NCBI RefSeq assembly: GCF_015024225.1 | Contig: NZ_JACJGM010000007.1 | Location: forward strand, 62,001 to 126,000 | Source: Nocardioides lijunqiniae | GTDB lineage: Bacteria; Actinomycetota; Actinomycetes; Propionibacteriales; Nocardioidaceae | DNA: 64,000 nt | Reading direction: 5' to 3' | Part shown: piece by piece, positions 45,401-54,603 of the stretch | How positions within the stretch are numbered: the stretch's first letter is position 1 | How the letters are laid out: the number at the start of each line of letters is the position of its first letter | Notes under the pieces: model-generated | The model's input: only the letters and a program-made list of their open reading frames with translations | Databases searched by the model: none | What the model was told of the DNA's origin: nothing | Program-made: the position numbers and the translations under genes

Positions 45401-46036
45401 ATGTCCGCCCCTCGCCGAGCACTCGTCGTCGTCGACGTCCAGCAGGAGTACTTCGACGGGATCCTGCAGATCCAGGCCCCGTCGCGCGACCGGACGCTCG
45501 ACAACGTCGTCACCGCCCTCGACCACGCCCGCGAGCACGACCTGCCGGTCGTCGTCGTGCAGCACCAGATGCCGGAGGGGGCGCCGGTCTTCGCCGTGGG
45601 CAGCGACAGCTGGTCCCTGCACCCCGAGGTCGAGCGCCGGCTGCAGCCGTCCTGGAAGCGCGCGACGAAGGACAAGGGCAGCGTCTTCGCCGGCACCGAC
45701 GTCGCCGCCTGGCTGGCCGAGCAGGACGTCGACACCATCACGATCGTCGGCTACATGACCAACAACTGCGACCTCGCCACCGCCGTCGGCGCCGAGGAGC
45801 TCGGCCTGGCCGCGGAGGTCCTCTCCGACGCCAGCGGCGCGATCCACCTCGCCAACGAGGCCGGCAAGGTCTCCGCGGGCCAGCTGCACGAAACCCTGCT
45901 GGTCCTGCTGCACTCCAACTTCGCCGCCGTCGCGACCACGCAGGCCTGGGCGGCCGCCGTCACCGCGGGCGAGGCGCTGCCCAAGAGCGACCTCGGCACC
46001 TCAGCCACGCAGGGCCGCGCCGCCTTCGGCGGCTGA
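45401..46036 (+). CDS. Cysteine hydrolase, isochorismatase family
   Basis: 211 residues, ATG 45401 behind AGGAGACACC. Catalytic triad: Asp12 in ALVVVDVQQEYF, Lys in ATKDKGSVFAGT, Cys in VGYMTNNCDLAT. Family members hydrolyse nicotinamide, isochorismate, N-carbamoyl compounds or similar amides; the substrate cannot be read. Neighbouring GlxA-type regulators often control such genes. It converges with the glutamate dehydrogenase gene, 13 bases apart. Confidence 0.9.
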   Translation: MSAPRRALVVVDVQQEYFDGILQIQAPSRDRTLDNVVTALDHAREHDLPVVVVQHQMPEGAPVFAVGSDSWSLHPEVERRLQPSWKRATKDKGSVFAGTDVAAWLAEQDVDTITIVGYMTNNCDLATAVGAEELGLAAEVLSDASGAIHLANEAGKVSAGQLHETLLVLLHSNFAAVATTQAWAAAVTAGEALPKSDLGTSATQGRAAFGG

Positions 46037-46049
46037 GCGCGGCCCTCGG

Positions 46050-49000
46050 CTACGCCAGCAGCCCTCGTACGACGCGCAGGCCCACCGACATCCGAGCCAG
46101 GTCGGCCGCGTCGTCGGTGCAGATCTCCTGCAGCGTCGTCGCGGCGCGGGCGACGACGACGGCGTCCCCCTCCTCCCACTGCGCGATGCGCAGGGGGGCG
46201 GGGTCGTCGGCGGACGTGGCGACCAGCACCTGGTGCGTGAGCTGGGCGTGCACGGCGTGCAGGTCGTCGCGCAGGGCCGCGCGGGCCATCGTCTGCCACC
46301 GGTCGTTGCGCGGCAGCCCGAGGATCCGCTGCACCAGCGACGGCAGACCGAGCCGCTCGCCGAGCGCGAAGTGCACGCGGGCCACGACGGTGGGGTCGTA
46401 GGACTCGCGCTGCGCGATCTCGATGATGTTGAGCAGCATGTACGACGGCGGCAGCACCGCCACGCGTGAGGCCAGCTCCTCGGGGACGCCCTTGTCGACG
46501 AGCGCGTCGCGTCGCGTCCCGTAGGCCGTGAGCTCGCGGCCGGTCATCAGGTCGGGCAGCAGCGCCATCGTCTGCTGCACCGCTCCGGCGAACAGCTCGA
46601 CGGTCGCCTGGCTGTCCAGCGGCGGGCGGCGGTTGCTGACGAGCCAGCGCGAGGCCCGCTCGACGAGTGTGCGCATCTCCAGGCGCATCCGGGTCTGGAC
46701 CGACGCGTCGAGCCGGGTGTCGAGCGCCTTGATCTCGTCGCGCAGCGGCAGCGACGCGAAGATCTCCCGGGCGACGAAGTTGGCCCGCACGAGGTCGGCG
46801 GCGTCCGCGCCGGTCTCACCGGCCAGCCGCGGCCAGTAGGTCATCCCGGCGCCGTTGACGAGGTCGTTGACGACCTGGGTCACGATGATCTCGCGACGCA
46901 GGGGGTGCTCCTTGAGCGGTCCCTCGAAGCCCTCGCGGATCTGGCGGGGGAAGTAGGCCTTGAGGTCCAGGTCGAGGTAGGGGTCGTCCGGCAGCTCGGA
47001 CTCGATCAGCTCGTCGGCGAGCACGATCTTGGTCCACGCCATCAGCACCGACAGCTCGGGCACGGTCAGCCCCTCGCGGCGCTCCAGCCGGCGGCGCACC
47101 TCGCGGCGCGACGGCAGGCCCTCGATCTCGCGGTGGAGCCGGCCGTCGCTCTCGAGCTTCTTCATCCAGAACTCGTGGACGTGCAGCAACGGCACGGCGT
47201 TCGCCGCCGCGTTGGCCAGGGCGAGGTTCTGCTCGTAGTTGTCACGCAGTACCAGCTCGGCGACCTCGTCGGTCATCTCGACGAGCACCTTGTTGCGCTG
47301 CTTCTCCGTCAGGTCACCGGCCTGGACCACGCGGTCGAGGAGGATCTTGAGGTTCACCTCGTGGTCGGAGGTGTCCACGCCCGCGGAGTTGTCGATGAAG
47401 TCGGTGTTCATCCGACCGCCGGACTGGGCGTACTCGATCCGCCCGGCCTGCGTGAACCCGAGGTTGCCGCCCTCGCCGACGCACCTCACCCGCAGGTCAC
47501 CGCCGTCGACGCGGATCGCGTCGTTCGCCTTGTCGCCGGCCGCGGCGTGGTCCTCGTCCGCGCCCTTCACGTAGGTGCCGATGCCGCCGTTCCACAGCAG
47601 GTCGGCAGGCGCGAGGAGGATGGCCCGCATCAGCTCGGCCGGCGTCATCGCGACGACGCCCTCGTCGATGCCGAGCGCGGCACGGATCTGGTCGTTGAGC
47701 CGGATCGACTTCGCCGAGCGCGGGAACACGCCGCCGCCCTCGGAGATGAGGGCCCGGTCGTAGTCGCGCCACGACGAGCGCGGCAGCTCGAACAGGCGCC
47801 GCCGCTCGGCGTACGACGTGGCCGCGTCGGGCGAGGGGTCGATGAAGATGTCGCGGTGGTCGAACGCCGCCAGCAGCCGGGTGTGCTCGGAGCACAGCAG
47901 CCCGTTGCCGAACACGTCGCCGGACATGTCGCCGACGCCCACGCAGGTGTGGTCCTCGGTCTGGCAGTCGACGCCCATCTCGCGGAAGTGTCGGCGCACC
48001 GAGACCCAGGCACCGCGCGCGGTGATGCCCATCGCCTTGTGGTCATAGCCGACCGAGCCGCCGCTGGCGAAGGCGTCGCCGAGCCAGAACCCGTAGTCCT
48101 TCGCCACGCCGTTGGCGATGTCGGAGAACGTCGCCGTGCCCTTGTCGGCGGCGACCACCAGGTAGGAGTCGTCGCCGTCGTGGCGCACGACCTCGCGCGG
48201 AGGCACGGTCTCGCCGTCGACGAGGTTGTCGGTGATGTCGAGCAGCCCGGAGATGAAGGTCCGGTAGCAGGCGATGCCCTCGGCCATCCAGGCGTCGCGG
48301 TCGGAGGAGTCGGGCAGCTGCTTGCAGAAGAAGCCGCCCTTGGCGCCGACCGGCACGATGACGGTGTTCTTGACCATCTGCGCCTTGACCAGCCCGAGCA
48401 CCTCGGTGCGGAAGTCGTCGCGACGGTCCGACCAGCGCAGACCTCCGCGCGCGACGGCGCCGAAGCGCAGGTGCACGCCCTCGACGCGCGGCGAGTAGAC
48501 GAAGATCTCGAAGCGCGGTCGCGGCTCGGGCAGGTCCGGGATCGCCGACGGCTCGAGCTTGAAGGACATGTAGGGGTGCGGCCCGCCGTCGACGGTCTGG
48601 AAGTAGTTGGTGCGCAGCGTCGCCAGCACGTGCGTCAGGTAGGAGCGCAGGATCCGGTCGTGGTCGAGGCTGGCCACGTCGTCGAGGGCGCGGTGGATGC
48701 GCTGCCGGACGTCCTCGACCTCGGCCGTGCGCCGCTCGGAGTCGGCCTCGTCGTCGTCGCCCGGCTCGAAGCGGGCCTCGAACAGCCGCACCAGCAGCCG
48801 CGTGATCTCGACGTTGCTGCCGAGCGCGTCCTCGATGTAGTCGAGGGCGAACGGCGAGCCGCCCTGCCGCATGTACTTGGCGTAGGCGCGCAGCACCGTA
48901 GCCTGGCGCCAGGTCAGGCCGGCGCCCAGCACCAGCGCGTTGAACCCGTCGATCTCGTTGAACCCGTCCCACACCGCGCGCAGCGCGTCCTGGAACGGCT

Positions 49001-50906
49001 CGCGGGCACCCGCGGGCAGGGCGCGGCCGTAGCGCAGCCCGAACTCGTAGACGTACGACGGGCGCTCCAGGCCGGCGAGGGCGTAGGGACGCTCGTCGAC
49101 GACCTCGACCCCCATCGACGACAGCATCGGCAGGATCTCCGAGAGCGACAGCGGCTCGCCGATGCGGAAGACCTTGAGGCGGGCCTCGCCGCGACCGGCA
49201 TCCAGCTCCTCGTAGAGCGCCAGGTCGATGCCCTGCTCGCCCTGGATCGCCTCGAGGCGGCCGAGGTCGACCGCGGCGGTGCGGGCGAGGAAGTCCTCCT
49301 TGTAGGCCTCCGGGAACGAGTCGGCGTAGCGGCGGCCCAGGATCGAGCCGGCCTCCTCGCCGTACTCGGCGACCACGGCGGAGTGGAAGTCGTCGCGCCA
49401 GGAGCGCGACGCCTCCCCCAGCCGGCGCTCGAGCTCCTGGGTGTCCACGTCGGGGATCGCCTCGCCCTTGGGCACCCGGACCACGAAGTGGACCCTCGCC
49501 GTCGTGGACTCGTTGATGCGCACGGTGAACTCCACGGACTCGCCGCCGAAGCGGTCCTGGAGGATCTTCGCGAACCGCTCGCGGACGCTGGTGTTGTAGC
49601 GGTCGCGCGGCAGGTAGACGAGCACGGAGGCGTAGCGGCCGTAGGTGTCGCGGCGCACGACCAGCCGCAGCGCGCGGCGCTCCCGCGCGACCATCGCGGC
49701 CTCCACCATCGGCGAGAGCTCGTCGACCGGCGTGTGGAACAGCTCGTCGCGCGGGTAGGTCTCGAGGGTGTCCATCAGGGCCTTGCCCGCGTGGCTGCGG
49801 GCGTCGAAGCCGCTGCGGCGCAGCACCGCCTCGGCCTTCTCGCGGATCAGCGGGATCCGCAGCAGCGACTCGGTGTAGGCCGCGCTCGAGAAGAGGCCGA
49901 GGAAGCGACGCTCGCCGGTGACCTCGCCGTCGGCGCCGAACGTCTTGACCCCGACGTAGTCGAGGTAGGCCGGGCGGTGCACGGTGGCTCGAGAGTTGGC
50001 CTTGGCCAGCACCAGCAGCGTCTTCTCGCGGGCCTTGGCCTTGACCAGCTCGGGCAGGCGCCCGAACGAGTCGGACATCTCCTGGTCGGCACGCAGGATG
50101 CCGAGCCCGGTGCCGGGCACGGCGCGCAGGAAGTCGTCCTCGTCCTGGCGCTCCAGCGCGTACTCGCGGTAGCCGAGGAACGTGAAGTGCTCGTCGGACA
50201 GCCACGACAGCAGGTCGGCGGCCTGCCGAACCTCGTCGGGGTCCAGCGGCGGCGGGTCGGCGTGGAGGCCGTCGACGATGTCCTTGATCTGGGCGTGCAT
50301 CCGCTCCCAGTCCTCGACCGACTCGCGCACGTCGCGCAGCACCCGCTGCACCGCGTCGACGATGTCGGCGGGGTCGTCGTCCTCGCGGATCCGGTCGATC
50401 TCCACGTGCATCCAGGACTCGCGCACGGCGTCGTCCTCAGGGGCGCTCGACCCGTCGTCGACCGGCCGCACCTCCTGGAGCACGCCGGTGATGTCGCGCA
50501 CGACGTCGTAGTTGGGGTGGATCACCAGGTGCACGTCGCGCAGCTGGCGCGAGAGCTCCATGGTCAGGGAGTCCACGAGGAACGGCATGTCGTCCACGAC
50601 GACCTCGACGACCGAGTGGCCGCCGGCCGACCAGCCCTGCTCGCTCAGCGTCGGGGTCAGCACCCGCACCCGGGCGGTGCCCTGGGGGCGCTCCTCGGCG
50701 AGCCGGTAGTGCGAGACCAGCGCGCCGTAGACGTCGACGTCGCTGCGCTCCAGGAGGTCCTCGGGCGCCACGTGGCGGTAGTAGGCCCTCAGCAGCGCGT
50801 CCACCCGGGCCTGCGGCGGCCCCCCGGTCCCCTTCTTCTTCAGGGCCAGGTCGATCGCCTGGTCGAGGAGCTCGGCCTTGTCCACATCCTGCGTCGTCGT
50901 TGACAC
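46050..50906 (-). CDS. gdh: NAD-specific glutamate dehydrogenase, large type
   Basis: About 1,618 residues, GTG 50906 chosen over ATG 50936 because TACTGT lies six bases upstream of GTG. It belongs to the 180-kDa class (Bac_GDH), which oxidises glutamate to 2-oxoglutarate and ammonia and serves catabolism. The N-terminal 600 residues hold ACT-like regulatory segments; the catalytic part lies around residues 750-1200, with GGLRWSDRRDDFRTEVLGLVKAQ, KGGFF and GDMSGDVFGNGLL. A 1,332-codon frame on the other strand is a coding shadow. In the same neighbourhood tryptophan dioxygenase and pruA also feed amino-acid breakdown. Confidence 0.93.
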   Translation of the reverse strand: MSTTTQDVDKAELLDQAIDLALKKKGTGGPPQARVDALLRAYYRHVAPEDLLERSDVDVYGALVSHYRLAEERPQGTARVRVLTPTLSEQGWSAGGHSVVEVVVDDMPFLVDSLTMELSRQLRDVHLVIHPNYDVVRDITGVLQEVRPVDDGSSAPEDDAVRESWMHVEIDRIREDDDPADIVDAVQRVLRDVRESVEDWERMHAQIKDIVDGLHADPPPLDPDEVRQAADLLSWLSDEHFTFLGYREYALERQDEDDFLRAVPGTGLGILRADQEMSDSFGRLPELVKAKAREKTLLVLAKANSRATVHRPAYLDYVGVKTFGADGEVTGERRFLGLFSSAAYTESLLRIPLIREKAEAVLRRSGFDARSHAGKALMDTLETYPRDELFHTPVDELSPMVEAAMVARERRALRLVVRRDTYGRYASVLVYLPRDRYNTSVRERFAKILQDRFGGESVEFTVRINESTTARVHFVVRVPKGEAIPDVDTQELERRLGEASRSWRDDFHSAVVAEYGEEAGSILGRRYADSFPEAYKEDFLARTAAVDLGRLEAIQGEQGIDLALYEELDAGRGEARLKVFRIGEPLSLSEILPMLSSMGVEVVDERPYALAGLERPSYVYEFGLRYGRALPAGAREPFQDALRAVWDGFNEIDGFNALVLGAGLTWRQATVLRAYAKYMRQGGSPFALDYIEDALGSNVEITRLLVRLFEARFEPGDDDEADSERRTAEVEDVRQRIHRALDDVASLDHDRILRSYLTHVLATLRTNYFQTVDGGPHPYMSFKLEPSAIPDLPEPRPRFEIFVYSPRVEGVHLRFGAVARGGLRWSDRRDDFRTEVLGLVKAQMVKNTVIVPVGAKGGFFCKQLPDSSDRDAWMAEGIACYRTFISGLLDITDNLVDGETVPPREVVRHDGDDSYLVVAADKGTATFSDIANGVAKDYGFWLGDAFASGGSVGYDHKAMGITARGAWVSVRRHFREMGVDCQTEDHTCVGVGDMSGDVFGNGLLCSEHTRLLAAFDHRDIFIDPSPDAATSYAERRRLFELPRSSWRDYDRALISEGGGVFPRSAKSIRLNDQIRAALGIDEGVVAMTPAELMRAILLAPADLLWNGGIGTYVKGADEDHAAAGDKANDAIRVDGGDLRVRCVGEGGNLGFTQAGRIEYAQSGGRMNTDFIDNSAGVDTSDHEVNLKILLDRVVQAGDLTEKQRNKVLVEMTDEVAELVLRDNYEQNLALANAAANAVPLLHVHEFWMKKLESDGRLHREIEGLPSRREVRRRLERREGLTVPELSVLMAWTKIVLADELIESELPDDPYLDLDLKAYFPRQIREGFEGPLKEHPLRREIIVTQVVNDLVNGAGMTYWPRLAGETGADAADLVRANFVAREIFASLPLRDEIKALDTRLDASVQTRMRLEMRTLVERASRWLVSNRRPPLDSQATVELFAGAVQQTMALLPDLMTGRELTAYGTRRDALVDKGVPEELASRVAVLPPSYMLLNIIEIAQRESYDPTVVARVHFALGERLGLPSLVQRILGLPRNDRWQTMARAALRDDLHAVHAQLTHQVLVATSADDPAPLRIAQWEEGDAVVVARAATTLQEICTDDAADLARMSVGLRVVRGLLA

Positions 50907-50912
50907 GCTCCG

Positions 50913-50918
50913 ACAGTA
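50913..50918 (-). promoter_or_regulatory. Candidate -10 of the glutamate dehydrogenase gene (leaderless)
   Basis: TACTGT on the minus strand, six bases before GTG 50906. It overlaps the alternative ATG reading frame start region and disfavours it. Confidence 0.45.
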
Positions 50919-50961
50919 GGACCTCGGGTGCGCCATGTCACAACGAGGGGTGCGGGTCGCG

Positions 50962-51774
50962 CTACAGCTCGCTGCGAAGGTCCCAGAGGAGGGGGTAGTA
51001 CTGCAGCGGGAGCCGGCTGCGCAGGTACGTCGAGCCGCTCGAGCCGCCGGTGCCGGACTTCGATCCGATCATCCGCTCGACCATGACGACGTGCCGCGCG
51101 CGCCAGCTGGCGGCCAGCTCGTCGTGCTGCAGCAGCGCCTCCGCGAGCGCCCAGACGGCGGCGTACCGGGAGCGGTCGTGCGCGACCGTGCGCAGCGACG
51201 CCGAGACCTCCTCGTCGGTGCCCGCCGCCAGACCCTGCGCCCGCAGGACCTCCAGGAGGGCGTCCCACAGCGTGGGCTCCTCGAGGCGCTGCCCGAGCCG
51301 GCGCTGCTCCTCGGCGGTCAGCCCGCGGAAGCGCTCGACGTACGCCGCGTCCTTCGCCCCGGAGAGGAACTCCAGCTCGCGGAACTGCACCGACTGGAAG
51401 CCGCTCGCGGGGGCGAGCTGCTGGCGGAACTGCAGGAAGTCCTGCGGGGTCATCGTCTCGAGCACGTCGACCTGCTGCACGAGCACCCGCTCGATCACGT
51501 GCACCCGCTGCAGCAGGTGCTGGGCCCACCACAGGTTGCCGGCGCTCATCGCGTCGCGAGCGGCCACCGCCTCGTGGAGGAGCTGCTTGAACCACAGCTC
51601 GTAGACCTGGTGGATGGTGATGAACAGCAGCTCGTCGTGCGCCGGCGGGTCGGACTCCAGGTGCTGGGAGTCCAGCAGCTGGGGCAGGCGCAGGTAGCTG
51701 CCGTAGGTCAGCTGGGCCCCCTGCTCGCCGAAGGACACGAAGCTCTCGTCGGGCTGCTGCTCACGGGTCGTCAC
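50962..51774 (-). CDS. kynA: Tryptophan 2,3-dioxygenase
   Basis: 270 residues from GTG 51774, with AGGTGGG upstream; the in-frame GTG at 51792 is less likely. A heme enzyme that opens the indole ring to N-formylkynurenine. Family marks: TYGSYLRLPQLLDSQ, the substrate segment ELLFITIHQVYELWFKQLLHE, the heme-ligand stretch ASWRARHVVMVERMIG, and the C-terminal GTGGSSGSTYLR. No kynureninase or formamidase gene is in the window. Heme supply from the uptake island may matter for its activity, which is only speculation. Confidence 0.95.
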   Translation of the reverse strand: MTTREQQPDESFVSFGEQGAQLTYGSYLRLPQLLDSQHLESDPPAHDELLFITIHQVYELWFKQLLHEAVAARDAMSAGNLWWAQHLLQRVHVIERVLVQQVDVLETMTPQDFLQFRQQLAPASGFQSVQFRELEFLSGAKDAAYVERFRGLTAEEQRRLGQRLEEPTLWDALLEVLRAQGLAAGTDEEVSASLRTVAHDRSRYAAVWALAEALLQHDELAASWRARHVVMVERMIGSKSGTGGSSGSTYLRSRLPLQYYPLLWDLRSEL

Positions 51775-51811
51775 AAACGCCCACCTAACCACGGACCGGT
51801 GGGGGCGGGTG

Positions 51812-51817
51812 CATGAT
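51812..51817 (+). promoter_or_regulatory. Candidate -10 of the first DUF2505 gene (leaderless)
   Basis: CATGAT, seven bases before ATG 51825. It overlaps an in-frame ATG at 51813, which makes the downstream ATG the better start. Confidence 0.4.
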
Positions 51818-51824
51818 GTCGGCC

Positions 51825-52307
51825 ATGAAGCTGCACACCGAGCTGTCCTACGACGCTCCCCCCGCCGACGTCTTCGCCATGCTGTCCGACCCGGCCTTCC
51901 GGGAGAAGGTCGCCGAGGCCCAGCACGCGGTGTCCCACCAGGTGACGACCGACGTGGCGGGCGCCGGCCTGACGGTGCGCGTGGAGACCGAGCAGAACAC
52001 CTCGGGCCTGCCGTCGATCGCGAAGAAGTTCGTGGGCGAGACCACGACCGCGATCCTCACCGAGACCTGGAAGGACGGCTCCGGCGGCGACGTCGAGATC
52101 ACGGCCCCGGGCAAGCCGACCAAGATCACGGGGACCGTGGCCCTGCGCGAGGCCGGCGGCGGCACGGTGCAGACCGTCGACCTGGACGCGAAGGTCAAGG
52201 TGCCGCTGATCGGCGGCAAGCTCGAGCAGCTCCTCGTGGACAGCCTCGAGCAGGGCTACGCCAAGGAGCACGAGGTCGGCGTCGAGTGGCTGGCGGGCCG
52301 ACGATGA
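51825..52307 (+). CDS. DUF2505 family protein (copy 1)
   Basis: 160 residues from ATG 51825. It begins MKLHTELSYDAPPADVFAMLSDPAFREKV, the typical start of the DUF2505 family, whose predicted fold is SRPBCC-like (a large hydrophobic pocket for lipids or other ligands). GLPSIAKKFVGETT and VPLIGGKLEQLL are repeated in the next gene. Function unknown. Confidence 0.85.
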   Translation: MKLHTELSYDAPPADVFAMLSDPAFREKVAEAQHAVSHQVTTDVAGAGLTVRVETEQNTSGLPSIAKKFVGETTTAILTETWKDGSGGDVEITAPGKPTKITGTVALREAGGGTVQTVDLDAKVKVPLIGGKLEQLLVDSLEQGYAKEHEVGVEWLAGRR

Positions 52308-52786
52308 GCCGCCAGGTCACGCACCGGCTGACCTACGACGCGCCCCCGGAGCGGGTGGCCGCGATGCTGCGCGACGCCGACTTCCGCCGCGAGGTGTGCG
52401 CCGCGATCGGCATGACCCGCGCCGAGGTCTCGGTCTCGGAGGACGGGGAGAACGCCGAGATCGTGCTGGACCAGTGGCAGCCGACGGCCGGCCTGCCGTC
52501 GTTCGCGAAGAAGTTCGTCGGCGAGGAGACCAACATCGTCCAGGCCGAGTCCTGGACCGGCCCGACGCAGGGCGACATCGTGGTGACGATCCCCGGCAAG
52601 CCCGGCGACATGACCGGCACCGCCGTCCTCACCGAGCACGCTGGCGTGACCACCGAGGCCGTCACCATGACGATCAAGGTCGGCATCCCGCTCGTCGGCG
52701 GCAAGATCGAGAAGATGATCGGCGAGATGCTCCTGGCTGCCCTGGAGACCGAGAACCGGCTGGGGCGCGACTACCTCTCGCGCTGA
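52304..52786 (+). CDS. DUF2505 family protein (copy 2)
   Basis: 160 residues, ATG 52304 overlapping copy 1 by four bases. Same plan: LTYDAPPERVAAMLRDADFRREV, GLPSFAKKFVGEET, IPLVGGKIEKMIGEML. The pair is a tandem duplication of equal length; the overlap suggests a fixed 1:1 ratio, perhaps a heterodimer. Function unknown. Confidence 0.85.
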   Translation: MSRQVTHRLTYDAPPERVAAMLRDADFRREVCAAIGMTRAEVSVSEDGENAEIVLDQWQPTAGLPSFAKKFVGEETNIVQAESWTGPTQGDIVVTIPGKPGDMTGTAVLTEHAGVTTEAVTMTIKVGIPLVGGKIEKMIGEMLLAALETENRLGRDYLSR

Positions 52787-52965
52787 GGGTCGGCCGCAGG
52801 CTCCGCCTCGGCGGCGTCCTCCGCCGCCTCGCGCCGCCGGCGTACGGCGATCACGACGCCCAGCACCGCGAACGGCCCGAACGCGAGCACGATCGTCAGC
52901 GCCTGCTCCACGGGGTGGAGCGCGCCGAGGTGCAGCGGCGTGAGGGGCGGAGGGGTGATGTTCAT
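52771..52965 (-). CDS. Small single-pass membrane protein (64 aa)
   Basis: ATG 52965 with GGTGGAGAATC about ten bases upstream. Short N-terminal segment, one hydrophobic helix (QALTIVLAFGPFAVLGVVIAV), then RRRR and an acidic, Ala-rich cytoplasmic tail. Its last 16 bases overlap the end of the second DUF2505 gene on the other strand. A plausible small gene; no family recognised. Confidence 0.55.
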   Translation of the reverse strand: MNITPPPLTPLHLGALHPVEQALTIVLAFGPFAVLGVVIAVRRRREAAEDAAEAEPAADPQRER

Positions 52966-53025
52966 CGCGGTCGATTCTCCACCCGGGGCGGAATGCGCGG
53001 CACCTCCACCCCGGTTGAACCAGGC

Positions 53026-54099
53026 ATGCCCGATCTCTTCGACGACCTGACCATGCAGTCCTGGACGCTCCCCAACCGTCTGGTGATGGCACCGCTGACC
53101 CGCAACCGCGCCGAGCCGGGCGGAGTGCCCGGCGACCTGGCCGTGGAGTACTACGCGCAGCGGGCGAGCGCCGGACTGATCATCACCGAGGGCAGCCAGC
53201 CCAGCGCCCGCGGCCAGGGCTACCTGGACACGCCGGGCTTCCACTCCCCCGAGCAGCTCGCCGGATGGCGCCGCGTCGCCGACGCCGTGCACGGCAAGGG
53301 CGGTCGCATCGTGGCCCAGCTGATGCACGTCGGCCGGATCTCCCACCCCGACAACACCGGCGGCCAGGAGATCATCGCCCCCAGCGCGATCGCGGCCCCC
53401 GACACCATCGTCACCGCCAGCGGACCGCAGCCCTACCCCGTCCCCCGCGCGCTCGAGACCGACGAGGTCGCCGGAGCCGTCGAGGAGTACGTCACCGCCG
53501 CCCGCAACGCCGTCGAGGCCGGCCTCGACGGGGTCGAGGTCCATGCGGCCAACGGCTACCTGATCCACCAGTTCCTCGCGCCCGGCGCCAACGAGCGCAC
53601 GGACGAGTACGGCGGCTCGCCCGCCAACCGCGCCCGCTTCGCCATCGAGGTGACCCGTGCGGTCGCCGAGGCCATCGGCCCGGAGCGCGTGGGCATCCGG
53701 ATCTCCCCCGCCCACAACATCCAGGGCTGCACCGAGGAGGACCCGGCCGACGTCGCCGCGACCTACTCCGCGCTGGTCGAGGCCATCGCGCCGCTCGGCC
53801 TGGCCTACCTCAGCGTGCTCGCCGAGCCCCGTCAGGACCTCGTGCAGGACCTGCGCAAGGCCTTCGGCGGCGTGCTGGTCGCCAACGACGGCTTCGGCGA
53901 GGTCACCACCCGCGAGTCGGCCCAGGAGATCCTCGACAAGGACCTCGCCGACGCCGTCGCGGTCGGTCGCCTCTTCCTGGCCAACCCCGACCTCCCCCGC
54001 CGCTGGCAGACCGGCGCCGACCTCAACGAGCCCAACCCCGACACCTTCTACGGTGGCGGCGCCGAGGGCTACACCGACTACCCCGCCCTCGACGCCTGA
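53026..54099 (+). CDS. Alkene reductase, Old Yellow Enzyme family
   Basis: 357 residues, ATG 53026. FMN-dependent NAD(P)H oxidoreductase that reduces activated C=C bonds. Marks: LPNRLVMAPLTRNRAEP, the substrate His-Asn type pair in VEVHAANGYLIHQFLAPGANERTDEYGGS, and the FMN-binding GRLFLANPDLPRR. No regulator is adjacent. The strong hairpin at 54113-54147 ends the transcript. Confidence 0.92.
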   Translation: MPDLFDDLTMQSWTLPNRLVMAPLTRNRAEPGGVPGDLAVEYYAQRASAGLIITEGSQPSARGQGYLDTPGFHSPEQLAGWRRVADAVHGKGGRIVAQLMHVGRISHPDNTGGQEIIAPSAIAAPDTIVTASGPQPYPVPRALETDEVAGAVEEYVTAARNAVEAGLDGVEVHAANGYLIHQFLAPGANERTDEYGGSPANRARFAIEVTRAVAEAIGPERVGIRISPAHNIQGCTEEDPADVAATYSALVEAIAPLGLAYLSVLAEPRQDLVQDLRKAFGGVLVANDGFGEVTTRESAQEILDKDLADAVAVGRLFLANPDLPRRWQTGADLNEPNPDTFYGGGAEGYTDYPALDA

Positions 54100-54112
54100 C
54101 GCTCGACGACCA

Positions 54113-54147
54113 CGCAGGGCGGTGACCGAACCGGTCACCGCCCTGCG
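54113..54147 (+). terminator. Terminator of the Old Yellow Enzyme gene
   Basis: Perfect 16-base-pair stem (54113-54128 with 54132-54147), three-base loop, 14 bases after the stop codon. Confidence 0.8.
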
Positions 54148-54167
54148 CCGTCCCAGGCACGCCCCTC

Positions 54168-54570
54168 GGTGGTTGAGGTGCGAGCGCCAGCGAGCCTCGA
54201 AACCACCCCGCCGGTGGTCGAGCAGCGAGGAGCGCCAGCGACGAGCGGCCGTCGAGACCCCCGCACCTCTGGTTGTCTCCTCGGGGCCGGACTGGGGTGC
54301 CGCGCGCGTAGCCGGTCGCGTCTCCGCCCCAAGGAGCTTCGCCCGCTTCGCGGCGGCTTCGCCGTCCTTGACCCGGAGCCTCTCTCGACCGGCTTGACGG
54401 CGCACGGGGCGACACGGGCTTCGCCCGCGCCGCCCGCGCAAAGCGCGGCACCCCTCCCCGTGGGGCTGGTGTGACTGGTGGTGCGTCTACCGACACTCAG
54501 CGTCGGCAGTTGGGCGCGGTGCCGGCCCGGCTGAGCGTGAAGTGGCTCAGCCCGAGCTCGAACTGCCGAC
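54168..54570 (-). repeat. Composite repeat element, copy 2 (long form)
   Basis: Reverse-strand copy of the element at 37098-37414. Order on the minus strand: inverted repeat arms 54570-54561 and 54511-54502, ACCACCAGTCACACCAG, GC-rich segment, an inserted block of about 99 bases (54318-54416), GCGACCGGCT, family B (54258-54212) and family A (54207-54168). The inserted block contains its own imperfect palindrome (54320-54333 with 54365-54378). Confidence 0.85.
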
Positions 54571-54603
54571 ATAGGTGACCGATCGGCGGGGCCCGCGCTG
54601 TTA

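Noticed and set aside
46905..50903. Open frame of 1,332 codons on the plus strand opposite glutamate dehydrogenase
   Set aside because: Its translation is Val/Gly/Asp/His/Arg-rich with no motif, as expected for the antisense of a high-GC gene; the minus-strand gene matches a known family throughout.
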